Of a stretch of 64,000 nucleotides of DNA, positions 21,763 through 33,017 are shown piece after piece. The DNA comes from Setomelanomma holmii (taxonomy: Eukaryota > Ascomycota > Dothideomycetes > Pleosporales > Phaeosphaeriaceae), in NCBI GenBank assembly GCA_010015745.1, contig ML978203.1:62001-126000 (forward strand), in the 5' to 3' direction. A program made the position numbers and the translations under genes. Below the pieces are notes generated by a model. The model saw only the letters and a program-made list of their open reading frames with translations. It did not search any database and was not told the origin of the DNA. Within the stretch, counting starts at the first letter, position 1. Every line of letters begins with the position of its first letter.

Positions 21763-22377
21763 TACGGGGGATGGGGTGGTGACATTGTGGTGAGGGAGGG
21801 GATGTGCGAATGATGAGGATGATGGGTGACGAGCTGTTGTTTGTTTGAGCTTCGTCGGAGTTGGAGTCGACGATTTTCGTATTTCGAATATGTACTTGAG
21901 CGTCCGTGTAGAACTCGATGATTTGTCGCTTTGTCCTTACCCACTCAGTTTCATCTTCTAATGCATATGTATCTCCGCGAGCTGTTCACGTATACGCCCG
22001 CCTTCGACGAAGGTCAGGCGTAGTACACTATTTGTAGACATGGACTGATGATGAGATGTGAAGCGAGGCTGATGATTGAAGGTTGTGACAAGACCATGTT
22101 GAGAAATTGGGTGCGGAAAAAGAAAGCATATAGATGGGCCAGATACGGCATTCGGAGGAGAGACATATTGAACGCAATGGCTTCCTGTACCAAGAGTGGG
22201 ACAATTAGGTGACGAACCAAGTTAGCTGGTCTTCGGAAGCGGCAGCGGTTCTGTTCAATGCTGCAGGCTCATACCTGATCTGCACCCATCAGCCTGATCT
22301 CTGATAACACGTTCGTAGCACGCATCTGATGAATCTTGTCGGTATATCGTTATTGCTACCTCCTACAAACGCCTGAC
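21763..22377. other. Intergenic region between convergent genes
   Basis: About 600 bases between the 3' ends of small gene B and the first P450. No coding frame, repeat or RNA gene is evident. Confidence 0.45.
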
Positions 22378-24110
22378 TTACTCCTGCAACACCTTCGTCA
22401 TCTTGAACTTAACACCGTAGTTATGGTCCTTGCCATACGAAAGCGCGTAATCGCGATATGGAAAGATGTTCTCGATCGAAGAGTCGACAAGCTCGAAGTC
22501 AAAGTTTTGGACCATGGCGGCGATAGTGAGGTACATCTCGGCGTAGGCGAGGCTGTGTATGTCAGAACTCAACGTACAGCAGTGTGTGTTGTTGGTAAAC
22601 TTACTTTATGCCCAAGCACATCCTAGTACCCTTGGTAAAGGTCACGAGGTATCGAGTGAGTTGTTCGCCTCAGCGCTCAGCCTCGAGCCAGCGTTCTGGT
22701 CGGAAGACATCTGGATCTGGAAAGATATCAGGGTGGCGATTGAGCAGCCAGGGCATCGCTCCCACTGGAGTCTAAGGTCCGTCAGTATGGCTGAATTGTT
22801 CCAGTTCTGAACTCGGGAGGACTTATGTCAGCGGGAATGAGCCACTCCTTGTATCGAAGCGTTTCAACCGGAACGCGAGGAAAGCGACCAATCATGCAGC
22901 AGTGACATCGAAGGCTTTCTTTGATGAATGCAGTCTATAGCCATGGTCAGAAGATTATCCGAAATCAGGGCACGGGTACAACGCAACCAAATACGGCAAT
23001 GCCTCTAGTTGACTCCAGGTCAGCTGCTGTCCCGGCGAGGTTCCCAAGGACTGCAGCTCTGCACGAAGTTTCGAGAGAACGCCAGGACAGGTCACCATGT
23101 AGCAGACCATAGCGGTGAGGAAGTGAGCGGTCGTTTCCAAACCGGCCGTCAGGACCAGGATACTCTCGTCCTTGAGCCGCTCCAGAGTCTTCTCCTCTGG
23201 TGGGACGTTCGGCCCAGTGAGTGCGTCGAATATCGTTCTCTGCTTGTTTGCAGCTGCTTGAGTCTGGTTGCGCTCGTGTGCCTGAATGGAGAACTGCATG
23301 ATCTTGTCTTGGAAATCCAAGTATGAGCCGAGAGTTGGGACCAGTCGCCTCATCCAACGCTCAGGTAGCTTCTCCACCAGAGACGCAACAACAGGCAGAA
23401 AGCGGCGAAAGTGAGCTGATTGCAAGAGGCCCTTCACGTTGCGGATGAGTGGGCATGGGTATCCGGGTCTCTCCAACTCGTCAAAGCTTTCGCCATACGC
23501 ATAGCGCGTGATGATGTCCGTGGTCAAAGCACCAAACGCCTGCACGCCCTCGATCGCCTCTCCGTCGCGATGCGCCTGTCGAAACCGACCTACCAACTTA
23601 TCGATACGACCTCGAATGAAGGGCTCCATGCGCTGAGTCGACTGCTTCGAGAAGAGGCTCGAGATATAGCCTCGGCGTTCACGATGCAATTGGTGATCGA
23701 GCGTGACGTTCAGGGCGAATTTGACGCCCAAAATTGCGGCAAAATCCTTGTCCTTGTTTCGCTTCTGACTGCTGCCGGAGTAAAGTTGCTCGTAGAAGTA
23801 CGGATCGTTGAGGTGCAGGTCGTTGGGGTTGATACGAACGAGCGGGCCTAAGCCTGGGTTAATGCCATAACTCCACGTTGCAAGCGAGATTGCGGCCATT
23901 ACCATATTTGTCATGCATTTGAGCAATCACGGAGAAGTACCGGCCGCCCTTGATGACATCGTAATAGAACTCCACCCAGTACGATGCGGCTGCCCACCAT
24001 GGACCTGGAAAACCCGCTAAGGAGTGAAAACAGAGATTGTGGACGGCTCTAGAGAGGCAGTACACGACCACAGCCAGGCCGGTGCTCACGAGGAAAGTGT
24101 CGAGAGCCAT
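22378..24110 (-). pseudogene. Cytochrome P450, broken by one nonsense codon and one splice-donor change
   Basis: Five exons can be traced (24110-23903, 23853-22988, 22934-22827, 22771-22605, 22552-22378), together 508 codons, normal for a microsomal P450. An N-terminal anchor (TFLVSTGLAVVVYCL) precedes FPGPWW. The I-helix is present (LVLTAGLETTAHFL), as are the K-helix ExxR in FIKESLR, PERW, and a haem loop FTKGTRMCLG with its cysteine. Two lesions stop it working: an in-frame TGA at 22672-22670, where the frame reads EAER-stop-GEQL, and an intron (22826-22772) that begins AT instead of GT (GAC/ATAAGT). Both are explained by C-to-T changes at CpG sites. Everything else is well preserved, so the loss looks recent. 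Substrate unknown. It lies tail-to-head with a second P450 236 bases upstream. Confidence 0.88.
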
Positions 24111-24346
24111 GCTAGCGTGTGGAACACCAAGAGGTATCCGGCGCGAACGCGCAGTTTAGATTCGAGTAGTGGGGCGCTGAAGGGGAGGAACGTGCTCAAA
24201 ATTGGGTTTGGCAAGCTTAAGAAGCTCCGCTGGAGCAGGTGATGAAGTGAAAGCGGAGAACCTTTACAGACTGTTTGCCCACTCTAGTGCTCGACCCACT
24301 ATATCGCAACACCAATCCCTGACATCACCTCCGCCGGGTGACGTCG

Positions 24347-26090
24347 CTAAGTCAGTTTGCGCTTTCTGATCCGTACTTCGATTTGTTCCAATGGTTTCAA
24401 AGTACCGTAAGCAAGATCTCGCAACGGTGGCAGCACTTGATCTAACAGCTCTGGATCGCATAGCTGAAGTTCGAACTCGTTGAACAAAACGGCTAGAGTT
24501 GCAGCGTGCATCGCTCGGATATAGTCCAGTCCAAGAAGACGCCGCTGACCATACCCAATGTTGAGTGTTTCCAGTCCTTCCATGCTGAAGGACATTGCGC
24601 CAAGATCGTTACGTTGACCTCTTTGGTTCGCTTTGGTCGTTGATCGATGTGGTGTAAGAAACCGCTCAGCCCAATATTCATTCAGAGGCCTATCGACGGC
24701 TCGGGTTCTTGCTTCGGCCCAAGCTTGTGTATTTGACGCGGCGTCGTGGGATAGTAATACAGCTGGTATACCCGTAGGAGCGAGCCAGTGGCCATCGAGC
24801 TCCAAGTCCTCGCGCATCGTGCGCACGACAATTGACCGAGAACGCAAGCGAGTGGTCTCAGCAAGAAGCGAGTCAATAAGCGGCAAGTCCGTGAGATCTC
24901 TGACATTGTAAGTCGCATCTTGCGATGGGCCATACCATATAATGCTGGCGGTCAAGCCTTTGGCAAGCTGTGGTCGACGTAATACCTCGACCAACGTCCA
25001 GAATGCGCTGGAGACCAAGGTCGAGTTAACCCTGAAATACGCTATTAGCCTGCCACACAATACAATGACTTTTGCCAAATCTTGAACTCACTCATGCATG
25101 ATACTCAGCATCTCCGCTGCTCTTGTTTGGAGGTCCATGCCGTCAGCCTTGGCGATAGTTTCGTCCCTCTCTTGCACGAACTTTGATCCCTTGAGCCTAT
25201 CCCATACCGGATCTTCATCCCCAATCCGCGCAAAGTCGGAACCACTATGATTCGCTTTCAGCCATTCCTCAATTCCTTGCAGTAAGCGATCTCGGACGTG
25301 CGAGACGGCGGAAGGCTCCCAGTACCGCGGCAGACCCGGGATGAAGGCCTCGATTCCCTCGGCATAAGTCCAGTAGTCTTTAATGAAGCCAGGACATTGC
25401 TTGAACAGGTCTTTGCCAAAGAGCGATTCCGTGATACAGCGAGTGAGTACTTGGCGGAGAAACGACCGCGAATCCTCAACTTGGGTCCAAGTGCCAAGTT
25501 GGAACATCTTTTCGTTCATGCTATCGGATAGGATAGACGTGTACGTTTCGATGAGAGGAATGAGGGGTGCACCCGTCAGATGCTCCTGAGCCAAGTCGAC
25601 GTACGCGCGCTTCATTAGAGCCTTTGAGGTTTCGGACACGTCTTTGCCAGCGTACTTGTCAACAGCCTTCTTTGGCGAGCCGTATAGCTTATCAAGAAGT
25701 TCCAGGTGAGATACAGCCGGTGAGTCCGGCTCTGGTGTGGCCAATATCTGCTTTATATGCACTGGATCACGAATGATCAAGAATGGTTGCGGGCCAGCCC
25801 TGACAAAGAACGGAGCAAACTCGCCGTACTCTTTCCTAGGCTTCTATCAGTTTAACGATGGTGATATGGGAGTGCTACGCGTACAGTAGCTTTGCGAGAT
25901 ACTCTTGCGGGCCAGTTGTTGCCAGACTGAATGCATGAAACACTCCTGGTACGTAGTATGGTACGGTTGGAGGTGACTTTCGGGGAGCTGTGCTACGTGC
26001 ACGTCGATAGAATAATGAAGTTGTGAGATATAATGTGAGGAACGGGGATACGATGAGGATGATAAGACCGAGAAGAATGGTCTGCGACAT
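24347..26090 (-). CDS. Cytochrome P450 (CYP7/CYP8-like fungal type) without haem-ligand cysteine
   Basis: Three exons (26090-25885, 25835-25092, 25031-24347) give 544 residues in an unbroken frame. An N-terminal membrane anchor (TILLGLIILIVSPFLTLYL) is followed by TVPYYVPGVFHAF, FFVRAGPQPFLIIRDP, an I-helix region STLVSSAFWTLVEVLRRP without the usual threonine motif, ExxR as ETTR, and SFSMEGLE. This layout is that of fungal CYP7/8-like enzymes. The expected haem loop GGGQRxCPGRH is replaced by IGYGQRRLLGLDYIRAM; the cysteine that ligates haem iron is Leu. Without it the protein should not work as a monooxygenase. It may be a decaying copy whose frame is still open or a protein with another role. 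The splice sites are all normal. Confidence 0.85.
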
Positions 26091-26817
26091 GGTCCCAACT
26101 ATACAGTGTGCGATGGTGGACGATCACGGTGCTGTGTCAAAAGAATACATCGATTGAGGACTTCGTTGGGTCGATCCCGTCCGGTGTCAGACGGATGACA
26201 ATAAGCTGTAGGCGACGCCAGGATTACAAATTGATGAGGGCCTTCAAGATATAGGGACGATGTATATTCAGAAGAGAACGGACTACGCTAACACGAGGGA
26301 TAGTTGTAGATCGGCATCGTGGAGTCGGAGGATGGCATTTGTGACACGTCGAGGAAGAACGCGAAAACGGTTCGGCTCGCGGCTCTTCATCGGCGTCTCG
26401 CCCAACACCCAGCATAGCATTCTCCGTCTCCGACTCGGATCCTCCTTTGCTCACAACAATCCCATTTCGGGCTTCCATCATTCCCAACCCACAACAAGGC
26501 AGGGATTTGTATATGACAATGGATGTAGGGATGCTGGATGCGTACTGTACTGGCTTGTTAGATTCTTGCGACCTCGTCGCTTCCAGAACTGCGTGTAGGC
26601 CAACATTCCTGGCTATACGACTGCCGGAAGAGCATGTGAGCTTGAGAAACCTGTCTTAGATGATATTGCGAATGTGCGCTTGTGGGAGAATATTTCTGCG
26701 GTCTTCCATCGAGCGTTTGCTTGTCTTGGCGCAACCGCTTCCACCGCTTGTACTTGGGTTATACCTCAACTGCTCACAACAAGACACTTACAACGATTCC
26801 AACTCCGCGTGTACATC
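26091..26817. other. Intergenic region between divergent genes
   Basis: About 730 bases between the start of the second P450 and the BTB gene. Overlapping short frames on both strands (for example 26260-26598) show no motif and are likely chance. Confidence 0.45.
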
Positions 26818-27582
26818 ATGGCTACCAAAGAGATATCAGGTTGTAAGACGTGAGTGCATTGCTGCCTTGCCTTTGCCATGAACGTTTTTTCATGTGCTGA
26901 CTCTTCTCAGGCTCTTCAACGACTCTACCTTTTCCGTCATCAAAATCCGCCAGACCTGTAATGGCAAATCGAAGGAGTACTTCGCTCACAAAGCTGTGCT
27001 TTGTGGTCGCTCGGAATGGTTCATGAAAGCCTTCACTGGGCCATTCAAGGTATAAGCTACCGCGGATTACGAGTGAGGCGGTTTTCGACTGACGCCAAGC
27101 AGGAAGCTACCGAGAATGTCATCGCAGTTCACAATGACAACCCCAAATACTTCGAAATCATGCTCAAGTACATATACACCAACAAGTACGAGCTTTGTGG
27201 AGAAGCCTCAGCTTCAGAGTTCGAGCGCAAGTCTCTGATACCTATCGGCCTACATACCCACGCGGACAAGTACAACATTGAGGGTCTGAACCATGTTGGG
27301 GTCAGTCATTATGGTTGCCGGTGCGCATGGTCATGTTCTTGGGCGGATGTGAGCGCGGAAGAGTGCAAGCAGATGATCGAAGCTCACTACGGAAATTGCG
27401 CCCGCGTTGGCTCGGCTATGGGTTTGGCGATCGCAAACTGCCTTCTCATTCGTGCAGTACCGTTCCTGAAGAGCGAAACTCTTGCTGGATTAGTCCGCAC
27501 CTACCCGATACTCGGCGCCGATGTCGTCCTGACGGAGAGGCGCAAGGCATGCTTGGGCGAGTGTTCAAAGCGGCACAAGTGA
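26818..27582 (+). CDS. BTB/POZ-domain protein
   Basis: Three exons (26818-26849, 26911-27049, 27103-27582) encode 216 residues. The BTB fold starts at FNDSTFSVIKI and includes YFAHKAVLCGRSEWFMKAF, then VIAVHNDNPKYFEIMLKYIY with TNKYEL, spanning residues about 12-95. In moulds such short BTB proteins are abundant and are thought to act as adaptors, some for Cullin-3 ubiquitin ligases, but nothing here shows a partner. The C-terminal part (IEAHYGNCARVGSAMGLAIA) follows the pattern of related mould BTB proteins. The start gives a short first exon, MATKEISGCKT, whose GTGAGT donor and CTCAG acceptor are both good. The frame is intact. Confidence 0.85.
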
Positions 27583-27849
27583 AAGCGAAGGGGAGATTGG
27601 AGTGATTGGATCGACTGCTCAAGGCTGATCGGAAAGCGAGGTGATCTCAAAGTGCGACTATCTTCAATAGCAGAAGGAAACTATGACAGCACCCGGAAGT
27701 GGCGTCTTGCATCATTCTACGACTCATTCTCGTCTCATGAACCTGGCAATCAGCTATTCGAGCATGCACGGCCGCCTTGCGGTACATCAGGCTGCAGCAT
27801 AGCTACATGCTTAACAAAGGGTAAGAATACTCATCTTCAGGTCCCCTTA

Positions 27850-28716
27850 TCATTGCGTTGTCAAATCTAGCAACCTGCTTCCATCCCACTGGCTCCAAAT
27901 CTTTTTCAGTATGCCCCGCTTCTCTACCGTTTCCTGCAGGCTCTTCAGCGCAGCTAGTCGAACACTCTTATCCTGACCTCGTGCACCACGGCCATCAGCG
28001 CGACCACCTGCAACAAGCTCCCACCTCGCCTCATTCCTGACTGGCTGCAAATACACCTTTGGTTCGCTGTGAATTGTGACAGGCTCACGGGCTTGGAGAA
28101 AGGCGAAGTGAACTGCGCCCTTGGTATGCTCGCGAACTTCGAGGATCTTGGTCGCGAGATGCGGGTATGATAAGTGGGCTGTGTCTGTATTGGTCAGTCA
28201 CGTCTTGCGTAAAGGGTCCGAGAAAGTTTGTCACTTACTGACAATCGCAATCTTGAGCTCATCAGCCAGTTCCGCCACGATGACTTCTTTCTGCTCATAG
28301 GTTGCAGGATCTACAAGAGTGACGCGGATTTCTCGCCCGCCAACGATGCTTCCACTCAATTCTAGCACCGCTCTCTTTGCTTCCTCTTCCCCAACAAGCC
28401 AGATGAAGGTTCGAAACGGATATGCGAAGCGTGTCGCAATCGGCAGTACAAAGTCCACTGACATTGTGAAGCCCTTGAACAATATCTGGATGTCGTGGCG
28501 CAAAAGACCAGGTGGGTAGTTCGACAGTTCGACAGCGACAAGAGGGAGTGTCTCTGGCTTGCGCGCCATGGCTTTGATGTCGATGGAAATCGGGTTGACT
28601 GGAATCGGGATTGGCGGCGGCGCATTGCGACGGTTGTGAAGTGAACGGACCGCTTTACTGAAAAGTTGCTGCGGAGTCTGGTCAGTCTCAACCTTGGGAG
28701 GCGTTGGGATTGACAT
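27850..28716 (-). CDS. RRM-like fungal protein of unknown role
   Basis: Exons 28716-28239 and 28184-27850 encode 270 residues. The middle reads VAVELSNYPPGLLRHDIQIL, FRTFIWLVGEEEAKRAVLEL and REIRVTLVDPATYEQKE, which has the beta-alpha-beta rhythm of an RNA-recognition motif, although the RNP1 aromatic pattern is weak. The C-terminal half (YPHLATKILEVREHTKGAVH, ARWELVAGGRADGRG, LKKIWSQWDG) I do not recognise. The intron has a perfect GTAAGT donor. An in-frame ATG at 28749 would add 11 residues (MRLSPICSRIT); I prefer 28716 only weakly. A nine-copy GAA run lies just upstream in the leader. RNA binding is an inference. Confidence 0.75.
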
Positions 28717-29258
28717 TGTGATGCGGCTGCAGATTGGGGAGAGTCGCATGGTATGAAGAGACGCCTTCCCACAAGGAAGAAGAAGAAGAAGAAGAAGAAG
28801 AAGTGGTTGTATCAGAGGGATGAAAAGAATGCACCTGCTGACACAATCCGCGGATGACGATGTCGTCGCTTTCACCTTGCCATCATGAAGCAATGCGCGC
28901 TGTGCAAGCAGGCTCGATCGCAAGTCGTCCAACGCAAGATTCTCGGACGTGCTCGCCCTTCTCCCTGAGAATCAATGTCAGAATTTCTGAGACTAAGAAG
29001 GAAAGTGCGTTATTCCGTTCCGCTGAGAGGAGTTTTGAGGCTCTGGCTCCTCAGGCTTGCCAATCTTGAAAGCTTGGTGTGAAAAGTCAATGCCAATGTA
29101 GGATGTCGAGATTACTTTTGGGCCAGATCGTTGATTCTTCGAATACAATAAACCGGCGCTGGCAAATGGAATCTTGACTCAGCCAGTTGTGGTGGAGGTG
29201 AAAGGCTTGTCCACGTGTCTTCGTGCTGCTGGGCTGCAGGTGGGGTGCCCGTGCCATA
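28717..29258. other. Intergenic region up to the transposon
   Basis: About 540 bases containing the leader and promoter of the RRM-like gene and the left flank of the pogo-like element. No other feature is seen. Confidence 0.45.
28776..28802 (+). repeat. (GAA)9 microsatellite
   Basis: Nine GAA triplets lie in the leader of the minus-strand RRM-like gene, about 60 bases before its start codon. Confidence 0.95.
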
Positions 29259-29301
29259 CCGTGCACGATCGCGTGGCGACCACCTCCGCGTGGCGACCAC
29301 C
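29259..29301 (+). repeat. Left terminal inverted repeat
   Basis: Begins CCGTGCACGATCGCG. It contains the 15-mer CGCGTGGCGACCACC twice (29270-29284 and 29287-29301), separated by TC, which could be paired transposase-binding boxes. Confidence 0.93.
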
Positions 29302-29569
29302 AAAGCTACACTTGCCCACAGTAGAAAATGAAGCTCTACTGCCACCCACAGTAGATATTATCACGAGATTTCTTAGTGGAGTAGTAAAGTGATGCTTGCA
29401 ATCAATTTGGCTACCAATATTTACTAGGTTTTTGCACGGTGCGGCCATTACTGGTGGTTTTGGTTGGGGGTGGGTATGCAGGCTCACCACCACCACTACT
29501 ACCTTTGGCAGATTGCGCCCAACGCGCTTTCTTTACCTTTAGCCCAGCCTTATAAGAGGCTGCTCTCTT

Positions 29570-31320
29570 GCCTCTTTAGGGCAATTGTAGAGATTTTTGG
29601 GCGGTTGCAGCCTCTTTCTCCTCCTGTTTCTTACGCTTCCCTTTAGCCCTTTGTGCAGCTAATCTTTCCTTCTCTCTCTCTCTCTCTACCTTAGCATTCT
29701 CTCGCGCTACACGCCTTTCTTCTGCCTCTTTCTGCTTAAGTAAGGCAGCCTGAGCTCTAAGGTCCTTCATCTCAGCTTTTTTGAGCTTCTCCTCAAGTTC
29801 CTCTTTAGCTCTCACTCTCTCACGGTACCAGGCCTCTCTGAACTTCCTTGGTGACCAGAATTAAGCTCCTCCGTTGTATTTTTGACGCTGCTGAAGGTCA
29901 AGAGTCTTGCCCTTCTTCTCGTGCTTCTTTTTAGTGTTGAGAGCGCGTACAAGACCTTTGTTCTTATAGATAAGAAGGTCGTTTTTCGTCTAGAGGTGGT
30001 AGAGAGAGAGAGTAATCTTCTTTACCTTCTTTTCTATTCTATCTTTTACTGCCTTCTCTACAAGGTCTCTCATCTTTCTCTAGTCCTCTTCGGCGAGTAC
30101 AGGAGAGCTTCCTGCCTCTTTATCTTGTTCTAGTGTCTTTAGGCAGAATCTTTAAAGTATGACGTCTCTCTCTATTAGCTATATACCAGTAGCTTGAAAG
30201 GACGTCAGGATAAGTCTCTAGTTAAAGGTAGAGGTCCAGGCCTTCCAGAACAACAGAAAGAAGTCGCCCTTTTTAACTAGGACAAGTCCTTAGGTGAATT
30301 AAAGGTAGGTAGTAAGCTCTTAGGTGTACGCTCTTGCAAGTGGCGCAAATAACACCACGTCAAGTGGCTGAAGGCTGTAGGTTGAATAAGGAGGAAAGAT
30401 AGTAAGGAGAATCTTGTTCTTGTAGCAATACTCTAAAAAATCCATAGAAACGTGACTCCTATGGCCATCTAAGATAAGGAGACAGTAACTTGAGCGCGCT
30501 TTCTTCTTGGTATGACAGTCAAATACCTGCTCAAGCCAGGCCAGTCCTACGTCATTATTTGTCCATCTAGAGGGAGATGAAGCGACAAAGACGTCGTGCT
30601 TACCGACCTCAATATCCTCTACCCAGGACGACCGTATGTTACCGTTCTGGGCCTGGTAGATGAGACCAGGAGGAAGACTTGTTCCATCGGCACAAGCACA
30701 TGCTAGGACAGTTGCCCACTCACGAGAGCCGTCTTGAAGTAAGTCTCTGACTCTTTTTGTCTCCCATAAGCTCCTAGAGAAGACTCTCTTTGTCCTTGAA
30801 GTGACCCCAATCATGAAGCCCTTCTTGTCCATATTGTACGTGTGACGAGGCTCCACATTATACTGCTGCATCTTGTCATAGAGCAGATCAAAGTAGAGGT
30901 TGTAATTATACTCTGAGTCAGCGTGGTGACATACAACGTCCATACCAGCCGCCTATTTGGACGAGAGATGGTCCTTGTGTCTCCTCAAAAAGCGCCCCAC
31001 CCACGTCTCTGCCACAGGCTGTTTAGCTATCTCAGACGCAAATCGACGCGTCATGGCTCTGGTAGGTGGAAGTCCTCAACCTGTAAGGTCTTTGATATAA
31101 TCTATAAGCTCTGCCTCTTGTTGTAGGCTGAGTTTTCTTTAGTTGATGTTTTTGACTGCCACACTGCCCTGAACGCCCTTGCATCTTCAGGCTAGCGTAA
31201 CTTGGTTGACTTTGAAGATATCTGCACACTTTTTATACGAAAGCTGTTCTCCAGAGTTGTGCGATTTCATTGCTTCAACTGCCTTGTCAATAGATTCCTT
31301 ATTGGTTGAGATACTGCGTC
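29570..31320 (-). pseudogene. Pogo-type transposase with DDE domain, multiple nonsense codons
   Basis: Reading through stops, the N terminus (STNKESIDKAVEAM, LSYKKCADIFKVNQVTLA) is a psq-type helix-turn-helix. Next comes a CENP-B/Tc5-like domain (LSLQQEAELIDYIKDLT, RAMTRRFASEIAKQPVAETW). The DDE_1 catalytic domain is open from about 30943 to 30320: YNMDKKGFMIG gives the first Asp, CLLILDGHRSH the second, and YSLQPLDVVLFAPL the third acidic residue. A Lys/Glu-rich tail (29815-29576) is typical of fungal pogo transposases. In-frame stops interrupt it at 31189 (TGA), 31141 (TAA), 31078 (TGA) and 30955 (TAG), with more near the C terminus. All fit transitions from Arg, Gln or Trp codons. It cannot make a full transposase, though the catalytic core is nearly whole. 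Confidence 0.9.
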
Positions 31321-31356
31321 TTGAAGTTGGTGGTAAGTTTAGGTGATGATGTGCAG

Positions 31357-31399
31357 GGTGGTCGGCACGCGGAGGTGGTCGCCACGCGATCGTGCACGG
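31357..31399 (-). repeat. Right terminal inverted repeat
   Basis: Reverse complement of the left repeat over 43 bases with one mismatch in the inner 15-mer. It is followed by TA. Confidence 0.93.
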
Positions 31400-31464
31400 T
31401 AACGCCTGCAGACGCGCGCAATCTCCACCATCACACCCAGCAACAGCGTCTCGCAAGAATAAAT

Positions 31465-32387
31465 ATGACAGGCACTTACGTACCTCCGCACCTCCGCAAC
31501 AAGCAGGGCATCGCTCCAGATCCAGGCAAAGAGGTAGCTCGTGTTGTTGAAAGGCACGCAGACACCCAGGACGGGATATTTCGAGGTTCCGCAAACGATG
31601 ACCTTTCACGATTCGGGAAGTCCATTGCTACTTCATGCGAGACTCAGAGACGTTTCCAGATTCCCATAGTATCACGCTTCATAGTTCAGCAGATCAGCCT
31701 GACAGCCTCGTGTGGGTGCTACTGTTCCAGGGCGCAAATCCGAAATGGGACAGTGATGGCGTCATCTTTGTGAAGAGCAAACTGGACCTCCTGCCATCGC
31801 TTTGTAGCGCTCCGCAAATCGACCTGCCAGACAGTCTTCCAACCCTCCCAAAATCTCTGGGCGAAGGTCAGCATGATGTTGACGAAGACGGTGGCGTTCC
31901 TCTTTCTACATCGAATGAAGATCTCAGCATTCAGCCGGGTGCACAGGTATCGATTAACCCAGTCGCAGCTACACAGCCAAAGCACTCCAAGTTTCCACAG
32001 GAAGGAGCCCCAGTCGACCACTCATCGATTGCAATCTTCGCGCAGAAGCATAGAAGATTGCGCAGCTTCAAGATTCTCGGCTGGCATCACATTAGCCGAC
32101 TACATTTACTCGAGCCGCGGTCTACGGAACTAGTCCAGATGCTGCAGAAGAAATGGGAAACAGTCAACAAGTACGGTAAAGTGCAGACGAGAGGCCGAGA
32201 CGCGGACAAATGGAAGAGCAGCATGGCAAGGAGATGGGCCATCGTCAAGTTTGAGAAGGACGAGCAAGCCACCGAGACATTGGGTGAGCCGAATATCAAA
32301 AGGCTTGAAGATGATGAAGCGCAGCGTGGAGCGGGCAAGAGCGTCAATGAGATGCTTGCGGAAATGAGGTTGGAGGGCGGAATCTGA
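31465..32387 (+). CDS. Conserved fungal unknown with YVPPHLRNK start, one apparent -1 frameshift
   Basis: The start MTGTYVPPHLRNKQG is the usual opening of a mould protein family of unknown function. The later frame has FTIREVHCYF, SLVWVLLFQGANPKWDSDGV, FKILGWHHISRLHLLEPRS and, near the end, GKSVNEMLAEMRLEGG. These two parts lie in different frames. The first runs out at about 31600 (GATGACCTTTCACG); one extra base there would join NDD to PFTIREV with no residue lost. No splice pair can do this, because the second frame has a TGA immediately upstream of the junction. So either one base is missing from the sequence or the gene is dead. The upstream pogo-like insertion lies in its leader or promoter. 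Protein about 307 residues if repaired. Function unknown. Confidence 0.65.
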
Positions 32388-33017
32388 CGCTCGGCACCGG
32401 ATGAAGCGGGCACTCGACGTACGGTATCATCGCTTTAGCTCAGAACATTGGCGTCGGGCCTGCCACATTACCTCGTTTTCAGATCCCATCTAAGTATGTA
32501 AGCACGTCTTCACTTCCAGTGTATCACTTTTAAGATCGCTGATGAAACAAGGTGGTGCTCAGATTGTTCGAGGTATACAACAAGAGGCACATTCAAATGA
32601 AGGTCCTCACAGTAAGCTCGAGAGGCGATATCCGACGTCGAGATGATGACCCAGTCACCTGGTGTTGTGGGCTGTCGAGCTTCGTACGTACAGTGATTAG
32701 AACAGGGCACCTGACGTATGACGTATGAACTGCAACGGACTTGAAAGAAGTTTCGTCCGAAGGAATGGATGACGTTCTAAACATCATGGCAAACCACAGA
32801 GAGCTCGCGCTGTGCTGCTGCAAGTAAGCTGACAAGCACGAAGGAAGACACGCTTAGTCTGATTTGGCAAATATGCGGTAGGCGAGCTATTCTATCTATG
32901 ACACCTCTCAATACAGGCAAAGCTCTAATCATAAAAGATTATGCTTGGATGTCCTTACATAGGTTGATGCCCTAACAGTCTTCCGCGGTCATCCTACACA
33001 CCTTTCTCCACATCAAG
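32388..33017. other. Intergenic region
   Basis: About 630 bases without a coding frame I can support. The promoter of the ketoreductase-like gene should lie toward the right end. Confidence 0.45.

Larger units (their letters stand above)
29259..31399 (-). mobile_element. Pogo/Fot-like DNA transposon, mutated
   Basis: A 2141-bp element bounded by 43-bp inverted repeats that differ at one base and flanked on both sides by TA, the target duplicated by Tc1/mariner/pogo elements. The interior encodes, on the minus strand, a DDE transposase with CENP-B-like DNA-binding domains, broken by many stops. AT content rises inside the element and the stops all fit C-to-T or G-to-A change, the signature of repeat-induced point mutation. 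The element sits about 65 bases before the start codon of the gene at 31465. Confidence 0.93.

Noticed and set aside
22772..22826. A possible U12-type AT-AC intron in the first P450
   Set aside because: The donor is ATAAGT, not ATATCC, and the acceptor is AG. It is a mutated GTAAGT.
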